From positions 310,001-374,000 of the forward strand of contig VXAI01000067.1 in assembly GCA_013399305.1 (NCBI GenBank): 64,000 bases of DNA. Reading direction: 5' to 3'. The DNA is from Rostratula benghalensis (Eukaryota > Chordata > Aves > Charadriiformes > Rostratulidae). Made by a program: the position numbers and the translations under genes. Below, piece by piece: positions 1 to 13,560 of this stretch; the first letter of the stretch is position 1; each line of letters starts with the position of its first letter. Under the pieces are notes generated by a model. That model saw only the letters and a program-made list of their open reading frames with translations. It ran no database searches and was not told the DNA's origin.

Positions 1-1045
1 TTTATGATTTGCAATAGGAAAAGGTAGAAGAAAACTGAAATCCTATAGAAGAAAAAAAAGAAGAGCTGAATTGCATTTTCTGACAGAGCACTTACTGTCT
101 TTCCATTTCACAAAGAGCAGACAAGTTTGCTGTACTGGAAGCAAGCACAGGATACTCCCTTACACGAGCTTTACATTAGAGCACTTCGCATACAGATTCA
201 GAAGACGGTTCCTCAGTCCTGCCCACAGCACCTCATGACTACCAATTTTATTGCTCCAGCCAATGTCTAAAACACACCAACTACCATTAAAAATCTCTGC
301 CAAACTGGCAGCTCAGGCAGTGCAGGCAGTCCCAACGAGGAGAAATTCAGGTGCCAAATGCTATAGGGCATACGGGTGACATTGTTGGGGACACCAACAA
401 ATTGCTTTCTCAATGCAACCTTTTTTTAGGCTTTGTGTAAACTTTTGGGCACATCCAAGCCTGAGGCATTCTAGTAATTTGTGTTTCTGGGTCATCAGCT
501 GCTCTTTATGTGCTATTAGTCCCTCTGGTGGTTTTTTTTCCTTTCTCATTTTTGCTTTTTTTAAACCTGGCCAAAAATGTTAGTGGATACTTTGTCCCTT
601 TAGTAAATCATTGGCAGACGAGGATCAGCATTTTGAGATGTATGGACATAGGTAGGAAGCCAACCAGACAGTATATTACTACTTCCATGACTGTTCACAT
701 CTTTTTAACTCACAAGTAAGAATTGTGCTGTAATAAGCAAATACAAAGTCAGACACTTGTGGCTACATAAAACTCTATGGAAGAAGAAAAGAGGAACTAT
801 GTGAAATCCATGACATCTGGGAAACACTGTATATGGAGTCCAAAGACAGCATACATAGCCAGCCTGGCAGAGATGATACAGATATCCCAAACAGAAGCCT
901 AAGAAAACAGAATATCAGTAAGCATTAGGTTGACCCCCAAAATACAGTTTGGGGGGAGACAGATCTGTTTGGAAATTCAAGCCAAATTTGTGAAATGGTT
1001 GGGAACACAGACAAAAATTCAAAGCAGAAATGTATAGCACATTCA
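1..1045. other. Intergenic sequence
   Basis: No gene, exon-like open frame or strong repeat was recognised. Open frames here are short and low in complexity. Confidence 0.6.
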
Positions 1046-1047
1046 AA

Positions 1048-1125
1048 TATGCTCTGAGAAGAGGGGTTGGACTAGATGATCTCCAGAGGTCCCTTCCAAC
1101 CTCAACTCTTCTATGATTCTGTGAA
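1048..1125 (+). mobile_element. CR1 LINE 3' end fragment
   Basis: GGTTGGACTAGATGATCTCC, then AGAGGTCCCTTCCAACCTCA and the terminal TTCTATGATTCTGTGA, is the diagnostic 3' tail of avian CR1 retrotransposons, including the ATTCTRTG microsatellite. Only the last 75 or so bases are preserved. Sense is on the plus strand. Confidence 0.9.
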
Positions 1126-4104
1126 ATGTTTTGCTTCAGTGTTTTCTAAATTGAACAGTTTGGGTTTGATTTTTTTTCTTTTCCAAAATGAAAGGGGACA
1201 AAATTAAACACCTTATAAAGCAACACCAGGCATTCTGTTTGGGACTGAATAAAAACATTTTGCAAAATTTAGGAATTTTCCTCCTACCCCCCCTCAATTT
1301 TCTGCAAAGGAACCTCTGCTTTTAGTTTCCTTGGACGGTTCAGAGAGCAAACCAAAACCTCACCATTCACCCAGCTCTGCTCTCAACTCCTATTTTCTTA
1401 TTCACAGGGGAAAATCTGCAAAAATTATAAACCCTGTCAGCTGTACCCCAGTTTCTTCAGGGCTGGAGGTGCAGAGCAGGCATCTCTGCAGCCAACAATA
1501 ATAAACACTAATGCCAACTTTGTGCGCTTCCATGACCATGGTGCCCCAGAGACCTCCTCTTTCATCCACACGCTCCTCCCCTCTAAAGACACCTTGTCAC
1601 TTTCTGTCTGAGGTTGTGGAAGGAGGGACAGTGAAGATACACCCATTTCCAATAGATTTTATTCCAAAGAGGAAGAAAAAAAAATAAATCCAATGGCGTT
1701 TCTTCTCTTTCCGTCTTTCCCTACCTTTTTTGTTTGGCTTCCTTCTGGCCCATCTAGTCTACAAAGAAAAGCAAGCCAGGGTCTGGTTGTGAGCCCTGAG
1801 AAGATGTATCTGTAGAATTGCTTTCACTTGACTATGCAGTCAACTCAAATTCTCCATGTGCCCTGTTAATTTTAAGGAATTAAACGGTTAGGATTGTGAT
1901 CGGTACCTGCTACAAGCTATGGGAGATGATTTGCAGCCTGATTCTCAGGACAGGGGGAAACGTCAAACCCCCATCAACACTCAGGTACCTGATGCTGGTA
2001 AAATACCACTGCTGTGCATTTGCGCAATACCACTGTTTCACCCTTTTTATCAACAAATCTCAGATGGCCGCTGCAAACACGAAGGAGCTTGACCGCACCT
2101 CAGAGGGAGGTCAGGATCGGTACAAATGGGGGAAACAGGTTAGAAGTGAGAGAAATGCCAGCCTTGGGAAAGAGAGACAGTGGAGCTCAGCTCATCATAT
2201 TAGCACTTACTTGCTCACACAGCAACACTTCAGTACAAAGAAAACCAAATCTCCATTATAAACTCACATTTTTGGACTAGGTTCCTGCATGTTAATTCCT
2301 ATTGATTGACACGTGGAACAGCACACTTTGATCATCTTGTTAATCAGGTATTCTTGCAACAATATGTGACGCAGTTTAAATAAGCCAGGTTAAGTCCTTG
2401 TGTATACAAGGAAGCTATTATAAGAAAAGGCAATGATGAAACTACTTTTTGCAGTGCCTTGAGTACCTTATATGCCTTGGAAAATTTCACTTCATTTATA
2501 TAATTTTTCATTACTTTCTTCTCAGCATGACATGGTGGTGTCCCCCGCCATGACCAGTTTGGCTGGAAAGTCAAGATTTTGCAAGCCGGACTAGTAAAAC
2601 TCCCTGAGGCTCTAAGCTTGCAGGGAACTCATTTGCTGGCACCTCCATTTTCAGGAGGGATTTCCTTTATATAGAGTTATTTGGTCATTCAAAATACTGA
2701 TTGCTCTTGAGGCTATTGCTTACAGGCACAAGAGCTCTTGTGGATGGGACTGCTGAGGTACCATGGCACCATAACATGCTTCAGGGGAAAAGGTAGAGAC
2801 CCCAGCACTGCCATGGAAGAACACAGGTACCAAACAAGGCTGCCCAGCCCCAGATGGGCACCTCACTGCACAGGTGACCCCATTGCCCAGCCTCCCAAAA
2901 TAATTACATTTGCAAAGGCATCTGATTTGCTGAATTACTGATCAGTCCCAGCTCCTACTGATATCAGCAGGGACTGCAAGCACTGGAATACTAAAAAATC
3001 AGAGCAGTGACACCACCCCCTGTTTCTTTTTCCCCCATTTACGAGCATGGCCCAGCCTCTTAGGGACCATAACTGAGTCTTTATGAAGCCCTTGGATGGG
3101 TTTTACTGCAAAGCAAAGCTAAGAATGAACATGCATGATTACACTGAGACAATAGCCTAAACTTAACAATCGCTTCCTGTAATTGTTTGAGGCAGTCTGT
3201 AGAATGAAGAATCATCTCATGATAAATCCTTGTTGGTCATTTACCATCATTAATCTATACTGTCAGAATGAATTAGGTGCAGAGGAGCATGTTAATTACA
3301 ATGTAGATGACACTAGCTTTAATTATCATGACTTCAAAGTAAACAGCGTCAGTTAATCGACCTCAGTCACCATAAATGGTTGTTGGAGGAAAGCACTATT
3401 CAGTTGGCAGGACTGACGTCCAGCTTGCAGGGTCTGCAGTTACAAGGCTGGCATTACCATTACTTTTCCAAATTGCTCTCTATTTCTATCCACATTAGTC
3501 AGGTCTATGGGACACTTTTTCCACTGCCTATGACATGCCTTAAATTAGGGGTGACCAATTTTGTCAATATGTAGTGACCTAGCTTTATTTATAGAACACT
3601 TCAGATTAAACAGCAAAAGCTCCCACTGTCCTTTTATGCCTTTTCATTTTGCATTTAACAGCTACTTATTCATTTTACTTACCAACCAGGGCTATGTTTT
3701 TATAGCTTGTGGTTCCCATTTCAATATTATTTTATACCATTTTCTGGAGGGCTAGGATTATGGAATAAACCTAAACACCTGAACAGTTTGTAAGGCACTG
3801 GGAAAGCAGCTAGAAGTGTCGCAAAGGCCCCAGATCTCATCAGGCAAATGTAGACCTTCTGTTATCACAGGACCCGAGATAAAAAACTCTCAAACCCCAT
3901 CAGATTACTCCTAAGATTCTCCATGTGAATCCCATCAGGGACACTAACCGCTTGCTCTGGCGGTTATCACCATTACACTCCTGTGGAGGAGAAGAGATAA
4001 AGTTGTTCTTCATATCTCCTACACACAGGACAAGAGGAGGTGGGCTCACATAGCATGCAGACAGGATGGGAGGAAGAAACACTCTAGTGCTAAAGCAATC
4101 AAAG

Positions 4105-4155
4105 CTTTGGAGCAGGCTGCCCAGTGAGGCCGAGGGATCTCCGGTAGCAGAGGCT
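4105..4155 (+). mobile_element. Possible CR1 3' region scrap
   Basis: GGAGCAGGCTGCCCAGTGAG followed by GCCGAGGGATCTCCGG resembles the CR1 3' segment ending in GCCCAGAGAGGYTGTGGAGTC. The match is short and surrounded by unalignable sequence, so it may be a decayed fragment or chance. Confidence 0.35.
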
Positions 4156-7100
4156 TTAAGAAGCCGGGGTATCCACTGCAGAGCCCAGGGCTCATACAGG
4201 CTTTAGGGTGCTGGATGCTGCTCCGGTGTATTTCCTGCTACTTGATACACCTTGGGAAAGACCTCAATTTTTCCTGAAACCTGTGTGCAAAATGCAAAAG
4301 CCTGAGAAGATACAAGTAGTGAAATGTCTTGTGAAATGTCCTGCTTTGTTCTCTCAAGGGAGAGCAAACCAAGGAAATAAGGAGTTACAGAAATAAACCA
4401 ATAAAGTAAAATTAAGGTGGGGAATTTAATCATTCAGGAGACGGGAAATTCAAGGCTATGGTACCCATGGCAACTACTATTTGTCCACAGTGTATGGAAC
4501 ATTAACCTTAACTCCATATGCGGAAACAGAAAAAAAATTATGGGTCATATCACATATGAATGCATATTTCATGCAGAAGGTACTCTGTGAGGGCTACTGT
4601 GGAAGCAATAATTAAATTTCCTGACTGCAAAGCAGGTAGGTTCATGCACAAGAAGCTTTTCTGAGACACAAGCTAACGTCACCAGACAGAGCTCCCAGCT
4701 CATCCCCACAGCTTAGGCAGGGAAGATTCAAGGTCTTGGTTTGGCCACAGTCTCATGTCCTGCCTTATAAGCTCCTGGCTGCTATTCAGAATTTGTTTTG
4801 TAAATTGCCAGCTGTTGATTTAGGGAACGTTGTGATGTTTCTTTCAGTTGTTTGGGTCAACAAGAATTCTGCATTTCTTGTATGTTTTCCTTTCAAGCAA
4901 CTAAAGCAACATTCATTGTTCAACAGGGCAGAAGTCCAGCTCCTGCTGGGTGACCAGTTTATTTGAATGTGAGAACCAGATTATTGCTGAGTTAGACAGC
5001 AAACAACTTATCAAAACCTGAGAGAGTTTTGTGCTTGCTTTGGGCTGAATTTTAACCCTGTGCTGGGTGCTAAGTGTCTAATTACTTATGGAAGGAGCCA
5101 AAACCAAAGCCAGCCAAATGGACAGTAATCCTGTAGATGGAACTGTTGTCCTTAAAGTTTCGATTTTTGCATTATATGGGACAATTGCTGACTGGTATAT
5201 CTATTTTTGCTAAAATTTGGCAGGCAAGAATTTATGAATATAGAAACCAACAGCAGAAATATAACAGCTGAGAAGACTAATTGCAAGCTGTTTAAAGAAT
5301 TATTGGTTTACTAAAAATTACTTCTCTCTTTTGTCAGCACCAGGGGACAAGGAAACAGTCAGTCTGCTTGGTTATGAACCCCCTCAGCCTGACTTTAGAA
5401 GTGCCACATGCCATCTCCTCCCAGGTCCGGGGCAAGATGAGGAGAGGCAGAGTCCCCTGCAGCACAGCAGCTGCTGCACGCCTTCCCCAGTGAAAACGCT
5501 TGGCTTTAGGTAGAAATAGGCCTGAACAGGGATCTCCAGCCTGGTGCCTTTATCAGAGGCAACATGCCGGATACCAGTGCTTGCAGGCAGCCAAACTCAG
5601 CACCCAGCATCTCCCACATCAAAGCTTTCAGCAGGAGTAGGGCCAGACTCTAACCCAGCCCATCACTCTTAATAAAGCGATTTAACACATCCACAGCACC
5701 AGCCGGTGTAGCTCAGGTCTGACCTCTGTCACCACTTTACAGGCTGACAGGAGGAGGTCAAAATCCAGCCGTGCACACGGAGGGGCCACTGGAGTCAAGG
5801 GTGCAGCTCGGTTGGCTGTGTGCTATGGGGGACCACAGCTGGGGGACAGTTTGCTCAGATGGGGCTCCCTGTGGAGGGAAGGATGAAATGCTGAGAAGCA
5901 GCGTCCTCATGCAGTACTGTGCCAGAAGGCTTCCATCCAGTAGTTCTGGAGATATTTTACCAAGTCAAGGCCACATTTATCTAGCAACAATTCAAAGCCA
6001 GGAGAACTCCCACTGCCGAGAAGATCGGCATTTCTTTTACCTGCACTTCAAAATAAGAGTGCTCACACAATTCCCTCTGCCAGAAAACCATGCCAGGGCT
6101 GTCCCAGACCACAGCCGAGGAACACAGCTGAGACAGGCAGCCCAGGGACACTCTGTGCAGCCTGGTTCACCTGTAACCTGGAGATGAGGTGAGCAGAAAG
6201 TAGTGGTGCCTCTCCACAGCTGACTTAGAGGTCAGGCTTGCCCCAGGGTGAGGAGGGGCACACCATGCCCTGTGGACCACCCAGAGCTCAAACGCACACA
6301 AGTCCACATTTTGTCCACCCTGTTCCTCCTTGCTGAAGTCTGAAAATCTCAAAGTTAGCACCAAAATGGAGGCTGATGGCCTCACACCAGCAACAGTCAG
6401 CTCACAGGCTTGAAACTCCCCATAGGACTAAAAAAGCCAGAAAGACACCATTTTTCATGAAGGAAAATGAGTGTAAGGCAGGATTCTTGCAAATACCCAC
6501 TGAGGGTCACACAAGAGCGATGCCAGGGTCAGAAGGGCTGATTAAGAGCCATGTCGTTACGCCAGCATCCTCCACACAACATCCTGTTCCACAGGCGGGG
6601 AGGGCTCCCACCAGCAGTGCTGCCCTTTGCTCCTGCAGCCGCAGGCACTCTCCTCCAGCAGCCTTTGCTGTCCCTAGTGCAAACCCCACACGAAGCTCGA
6701 GGGCTGGGTTGAAATTGCCGACCTTGTTTCCAGAGAGCTGTTAGTAACCTTGGACTCTTCTCACTGTAAGCATCTTAAATATGAGCTATTTCTCACCAGG
6801 GAGAAATCAGGATTTGATACTGCACAGCAATGAACCGCTGAACAAGCCAAATCTTGAAAAATGGCTGCATATGTTTTCACAGAAGTCATGGTACAGAATC
6901 CATCAGGTTCAGGAATTAATCTGGCTGGATGCTACCACAGTATCTATATGTTAGCCTGAGTTAAGGCAGATTTGAACACTACTCAAAAATCCCAGCCTCC
7001 AAATGATTTCCATTTCTGAATATCTGACCTGCTGTTTATGGAAAGGGAAAGAAGCGCAGCGATGAGGTAAGTGTGTTTATGAATGCACTACTGTTACCTT

Positions 7101-8826
7101 TCTACTCTAACAGCTTACAGTAATGACTTTACTACCCATATTTATTGCTAATCAAGATCAGCACTAAGAGAGGAGGAGTAACTTCTGCCACAAAGTTTGT
7201 GCTAAGTCAAGACATTGTTTTTCCTCATCACATGAAAGCCATAGCCCAGGCAGACTGATTTGCCCCTTGTTAGTGGCTAGAAATATCTCTTTTCTGGGGG
7301 TTTGCTCTTGTTTCTCACAGGTGCTCATGCTGGCACCCCTTCTGCAGGGCAGCAAGCACAGCCTGAGCTGCAACGGAGCAGCAAGTGGAAGCGTTGAGCA
7401 GTTCAGCAAGCTTTGCTGAACTCAGGTTTGAAGAGTTTCCTCAAAAGCAGCACAAGCTCCTTTGCCAGCTAATCTTTCCAGCCTGCAGCTAGAGAGCAAA
7501 GCGTGGTTGTGGACCTGTGTCAAAGGTACATTTGTTAACACACTTCCCCCGGAGTGCTAATTAACATTTACATCAAGTACTAGGAGAGTGAAAAAGCTTC
7601 AACACAAACACACTGCAGGGAAACGCAGGGAGCAAATTCCCTCTCCCCCCGGATGCGGTGTACTGTTTGCCCTTCAGGAGCTGGTGAAAATCCAGTTTGT
7701 TTTGTAATCTTCTGTTCTCTAAAATCAGATATTTCTTCAAGTTAATAACTAACCAACTTCTTTTTATTTAAAAACCTACTAGTGCATTTAAAATTCTATG
7801 AAAACAAGGCCCTGCTGGCACTGGTGCGAGCCAGCCCGCGTGAATGTCTCCATGCCGAGTCGCAGCACGGACACTCCCCAGTATAATTACAGAAAATGAC
7901 AATATTTTATGATTTTATAATAAACATAAATAAAACAACATCAACATACTTTCGCTTGCGTCTTGAAACATGATTGAACCCTCTTAAACTAAACACTAAG
8001 ATAGGGAACACAAACACAAATATTTGTCACTGGATTTTCAATTGCCACATTTTGGGATGCCAACAAAGAGGCTCTAATGAGTAACATTTGTACCCACAAT
8101 AAGATACAGACAAAATTATTTGCAAATACAAATTTGCACTTGAAAAAAATGAAAAGGCAGTTTCTGAAGGGCTGGTTAATGAGCTATTCTCAATATTATT
8201 TCTCAATACTTATTGGGGAAAACGAGCTATCACATTGCAGTAAAATTTTTAAGACTGCAATCAATATATTTAAAATATGGTTGAAAAAATTCTTTAGGTT
8301 TTTCTTGGGGGGGATTACAGTTTTTAAAGGAAAAACTAGAAAATACCAGATTTACAGAAGGAAAGTCATATTTTATGAGCCATTAAAGAGCAGTGTGTAA
8401 AAACTTCACCTATTCTTTTGGAACTTTCAGACCACAAGAGAGTGCATATTATTATTCAGTAGATTTTCTTCTGATACAACCACGTGTCCTGCCCAGACTC
8501 CCACAAACACAAACCTCAGTGTCATAAAAGATCCCAGTATTCTTGAAACAAGGAACGCTTGCAGTTGTAGAAACACTTGACTGAACAAGGGGTACAGCTG
8601 CACACTACTTCTAGAAATCAGTTGCTAACTCTCCTCCCCCGCAGAAATCAGGATCCAAGATGAATAAAATATACTACAAAAACACAGGCATTTTGACTGC
8701 AAACTGTTCTAGAGTTCTGTGAACATATTTTGTTATTGTTGCCTACTTGCCAAATATTTGGGGTGAATAATTTTCAACCTCAGTGTTTACAAACTGCTCG
8801 CATTGTTTTGTCCCTCTTTTCATTTC

Positions 8827-8845
8827 TTTTTTTTTTTTTTTTTTT
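8827..8845. repeat. T19 homopolymer
   Basis: An uninterrupted run of 19 T. It may be the A-tail of an unrecognised antisense insertion or simple slippage. Confidence 0.9.
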
Positions 8846-11800
8846 GAGTGTTGCTTGCTTCTGCCTTCGGATATCCAACTTTGTAAACAACAAAATAAAA
8901 CCAGCAAACAGCAAATGCAAGAGTGATACATATTTTTTGCTGGAGATACTCAGGTGAAGAATGCGAAGCACTAATAAGAACAATTGCTGGGGCAGTACCA
9001 TGGGAGATGCACCAGGCGATCAATGCCGAGTGGATGTTCCAACAGGATGAGATGATTGTGTTTCTGTTGCTTGACCAGCTCTTGAAACCAAATACATTTG
9101 CATCAGATACACAGACTTCTGTGTTCACTAAGAATATTTTTAATGAGTAGCAAACATTCGTGTAGTTTGCAGATTGCCAGTTTCCTAAATTCTCTGTCTT
9201 AATCTCCAGTAACTCCTATCAAGAAAAGGCAATTCTGAGCTAAAACCTGAACTGGCACATTCCGGACATGATCTCCCAGACACACTTTCTCCAAAGCATG
9301 AATGTCTGGACTGAAATCCTGGCCTACGCACAGGCAATAGCAAAACTTCCACTCCCCTCCAAAATTTATGCAGGGAAAAAAAATCAAAAACCAACCAGTA
9401 TTTCTTTGGGAAATTAAAATGGAGATAGAATGCCCAGCTCCCAAAATACTAATAATTTAATTTCATTTAACAGGATGAGATTAATATAAACATGCTAACC
9501 TGTCCAAATTGGAAATCTTTCAAATTTCAAGCACAGGAAACAACAAGGGGGTTTTTTCAGACAGGATGTCAGAGTTACCCCTGTGGTTATATGTGAGCCG
9601 AGGACAATATTGTTACATGAGATCAAATTACAAACACAAGCAACCAGAAAACAATCTCCGAACGTCACTGTTCAGGATTTGACAAGAAGCACAGATGACC
9701 CATTAGGAAGGTTAAATGCTCTCAAGCGAGATCTGGGAGAATATGAGGAGTTTGCTGCTGGACATTGAGTTCCACGCAGTTAAATTGTCAATTTATTTGC
9801 CCAAGTTAATGCTTATCTTACCCTATGCTCGCTGCAGTTTTACTAAACGCGTTTGACCTGCAAATCTTAAAGTGGTGGCTTTACTAAAATTGTAAAAAGT
9901 TTCTGGATTTTCTAAGCACCTAAGAGAACTATTTTGGTAGTTTCCACAGCACAGAAACCGGTAGTTACTCAGATATTTGAAACTTCAGTGAGGTGGATGA
10001 CAGTCACTTAACCACACACATTACCATTTCATTTCTATTCCTAATGTTTAGCACAACCTTGCTCTGAGGAATTTCTGAAGTTGTTTACAAAGGCTGATGC
10101 AGAAGTTGTGTTCAGTCTGGTCCAAGGGCAACGGTTTACTGAAGTCACTCATAAACAGCAGAAAGAGATAATATTTTCTGTAACCAGGGGTGAAGGGGGA
10201 AAAAAAAAAGTCCTCACCTTGCACCAAGGACCATTAGAGACAGGGCTGGTTTCCAAAATATCTGCTCCTTCATTTTCTTCCATGTCTGATTAGTTGCAAA
10301 ACTTTGGTTTCCAATGAAAAACATTAAATCACCCTCTGGGCAAAACCAAACCAAACCACGCAGGCACTAGTATCCTAGTTTGCGAAAGCACTGCACACTA
10401 AGCCACACATCAGTTTTATGGACACTGGTCTAATCCAAGGCTGCAGATCCCATTTCTTCACTGGATTTCACAGAGCCTGGCCTTTCTCTTAAGCGTTGAT
10501 AGCTCCTCTTGTCAGTCATTTATCTCCCACAGACCTCTCTTGTGGATCCAGGTTTCCACATAACAAATGGCAAACGCTTACAAGCTTCCCGGGCACTATT
10601 GGAGATCTGACACTGAACCTCTGATCATCTCAGGAGAAGCCTGACAACAGAGTGCAATACATGGCCACACCTCTCTGCTGCCAGAGCTGGCCTAGACCAT
10701 AAAATCAGAAGCAAGGTCACCCAGCAACCAATCATTCCACATCACCACAGTAATAAAGCCAACTTACATTCAACTTATTGCTTGGGTAGATAAATATTGT
10801 TATTAGATGAAAGAAATACAGAAAAGATGGTGGGGGCCAACTGTTCTGACCTGAACTGTGTTCATTGTGATCGATGCAAAGCTCTCAGCATACATTTGTG
10901 GGCCACATAGAAAACCACAAAGCTCTTTTTGCAAATCCCATTGGGGTCAAATTCCAAAGCACATCTCCCTAAGGATGAGCAGACCCATGGGTGGGTGGGT
11001 AACTGCTGCAGCACAGATCATCAGCTCCCATCCAGGTGCTGGCAAGACTTCCATCTGCTTAGACGACTTCCGCTCTCAACAGTCTACATAAGATAGGGCT
11101 GAATTTACAAAATAACCCTCAGTTCCCTGCCAGAATCACATAAAAATCAGGCTATACTATAAGACTGCCTAAGGGAGCTTTCTCAAGCAAATGGATTATT
11201 TTTCTCAGGGTGTGGAGCAACCATGGCCCCAATAGAGCACACTCAATTTGGAAAGTGACATTTCTCTCCAAATGTACCATATACATTATAGAGAGGGGCT
11301 ACAATAAACACATGTAAAATCAGGTAACAAAGATCGATCCTCTTTGTTCTGTTTACACTGTGTATCAGGCAGTGCCACTGAAGATAGCTGGTGCACTAAA
11401 ATTTCGAAACAGACTGTGATCTCTGGCATCTATTTAAAGACACACATGGCTTCATTTTCAGTGCAGCTGCTTGGCCCACTCAGGAAAGCCATCTCTTTAA
11501 GAACCCCAAAAACAGAGTAGTCCAGGGTCATGAGCTACTTTGGAAAAGTAAGACCATTTTCTCCTCTCTCCAACAGGTGACCCTTTTTGCTGTACAATTC
11601 TTTATAAATACTTATATGTCAGGAAACAACTCTTTTTTTTTTTTTTCCCCGGGCAATTGTGCAGAAAGATTAGTTAAGTCTGTCAAAATACAGAATATTT
11701 TAATCAAACATTCATATGCACAGCATCATTAAGTTAGTGGTACGAGGATCTGATTATTGGACCTCTTCCTGCCACTGAAGCACAAGATGCATAAGTGCTT

Positions 11801-12179
11801 TGCTCAAGACCACATGCTCTATTACATACTCATCTTTTAATTAATTGCATTGGACTTCATGAGATATTACTCAGCACTTTAATTGAACTGGTCTTTAAGG
11901 AGTCTGAAACTGCATTTTACAAAACTGTCGGTAACTGGAAGTGTCTACCCAGGCTATGACATATGTAGTCACAGGTCCTCAAACCCTGTGGGTAGGGTAT
12001 GCCTAAATGTAAGCCAGGCGTATGCTCTGTTGATTACACGTGTGTTTATTTCAAAGAAGTGAAGTCAAATGTGACCAAAAAATAGGCAAGAAGCATGAAG
12101 CATAAGGGCACAGATTTCTCCATGGAGAGACAGCAAAGCGAAGGATAAAAGTACAGATTTGGAAACCATCAACCTAGTC

Positions 12180-12300
12180 TATCTTTGCCATCAAATCTGT
12201 GATTTTGAGAGGTAAATCAAAAGCTCTGAGCCTCAGTTTCCCCACCTGTGCTGCAATACTCAGCATTACTGTCTCATAAGAACAGCTGGCTGTGCGCTGA
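12180..12300 (+). mobile_element. MIR-like SINE remnant
   Basis: GTGATTTTGAGAGGTAAATC followed by CTCTGAGCCTCAGTTTCCCC and ACCTGT follows the MIR core order (GTGACCTTGGGCAAGTCACT, CTCTGTGCCTCAGTTTCC, TCATCTGTAAAATG). It is old and diverged, typical of the few MIRs left in bird genomes. Confidence 0.5.
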
Positions 12301-13434
12301 AGATACCTGATGCCTTCATCAAACTTGCATCTCTGTCTATGACACATAAACTCCTGCCATTTGTCCACCCAAGCCCATAGAAAAGCAAAGCTGACTTATC
12401 CCCACAGGTTGTGGGCACCAGTTTAACACCATCCCAGCCTTCTCCCAGTGGCCAACACAAGTCTACAGTCCTCGAGGTTCCAGGTGCAGGCTCACTGAAC
12501 AAGTTTTGCCTATTTTGAAATGATTTGAGGCTCACATGAACTCACTATCCAAACCAGCCAAGGTCCTCCCTTCCCAACTGGAAGATTCTGCCATACACAG
12601 ACTGCTGCTACAAATATTCACCAGGTTTAAATCCCACTTGCTGTGATTTCACACACCCGAGACATTTTCTGAGCACCAAAGAGCTTTCACAGCACAGAAC
12701 CTGACAGTCTCGCCAGAGCCCATGCTGGCTCACCACTGCAGCCCTCACGGGGCACCTTTGGCCAGCCGGCCCGGCCCTGCTGGGAGTCAGCTCGATCCCA
12801 GGCAGGGTGTAAGACAGGGAACAGGGTGGGGGGAATTATACCAATCTTTGCCCCAGTTATTCACAAGGTCCATTTATTAAAGCAGCTTCAAGGACTCTAT
12901 TTTGCACCATTACTTCTATGTTCTTGGGCAAAATTCTCTGATTATCAATTGCCTGCCAAACCGCAAGAGAGCAGACAAGGGACCTGCATGAAATACCAAA
13001 TTGCTTTGCTTTTTTTTTTCTTTTTTTTCTTTTTTCCCCCCTTGGTTTCTCTTCACAGGTCACCCATTTAGTGACATTTAGCTATATCCAAATTTTGCTT
13101 GCATTAAATAGCAAGCAAAAGTGCTGTATCTCATTATCCACGTAGGTGTCCATGCTAGGTCTTCCACTTTGATGACATTCTGTGGCACTAATTTTCACAG
13201 TTGTTTTGGTTTTGAATTAGCTGTTTCCTAATTTAAAACAGGGCAATCAAATGAAACACTTTCCCCATATACAGCACAGCATAAGATAAACTTTCCTATG
13301 GTTGCTGTGGAGAAGCAAACTCACAAGGTTTTCAGCTGCAACCTTTAGTGTAAGCCAGACGTCTGTTCCGAATTGTGTCAGATCACAGGAAGGATAGCCC
13401 ACAGCTTGGTTTACTCCAGACTAATTTAGGAAAT
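12301..13434. other. Intergenic sequence between MIR-like remnants
   Basis: About 1.1 kb with no gene. The only notable feature is a T/C-rich low-complexity tract at about 13008-13042. Confidence 0.6.
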
Positions 13435-13560
13435 CAGGACTCTCCCCATGGATTAGTCACTGACTTCTTGGGCAATGACAGGCCAGACACATTACTCTCT
13501 GCAGCTCAGCGGTTTTCCCCTGTAAAACAAGGGTGATGGCTCTTCCCCACATGGGAAGGT
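13435..13560 (+). mobile_element. MIR-like SINE remnant
   Basis: AGTCACTGACTTCTTGGGCA, then ACATTACTCTCTGCAGCTCA, GCGGTTTTCCCCTGTAAAAC and AAGGGTGATGGCT, parallels the MIR core through the CCTCAGTTTCCTCATCTGTA segment. Diverged but in the right order. Confidence 0.5.

Larger units (their letters stand above)
1126..12179. other. Intergenic sequence downstream of GATM, distal part
   Basis: Eleven kilobases without a convincing gene. Contents are a T19 run at 8827-8845, an A/T-rich block at 7880-8400, a possible CR1 scrap near 4105 and an AT-rich, homeobox-motif-like block at 3130-3380. The longest open frame (5771-6187, 138 codons) has no recognisable domain and no splice or start context that argues for a gene. 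Confidence 0.55.

Noticed and set aside
5700..5740. GGTGTAGCTCAGG string resembling a tRNA A/B-box region
   Set aside because: No cloverleaf can be drawn around it and no matching B box follows at the expected spacing.
5771..6187. 138-codon plus-strand open frame with a fragment reading DHSWGTVCSDG, reminiscent of scavenger-receptor cysteine-rich domains
   Set aside because: Only this one short run resembles the domain; the required cysteines and flanking motifs are missing and no splice context supports an exon.
11785..11832. AAGTGCTTTGCTCAAGACCACATG, like an antisense MIR core
   Set aside because: Too short and diverged for a confident call without a repeat-library search.
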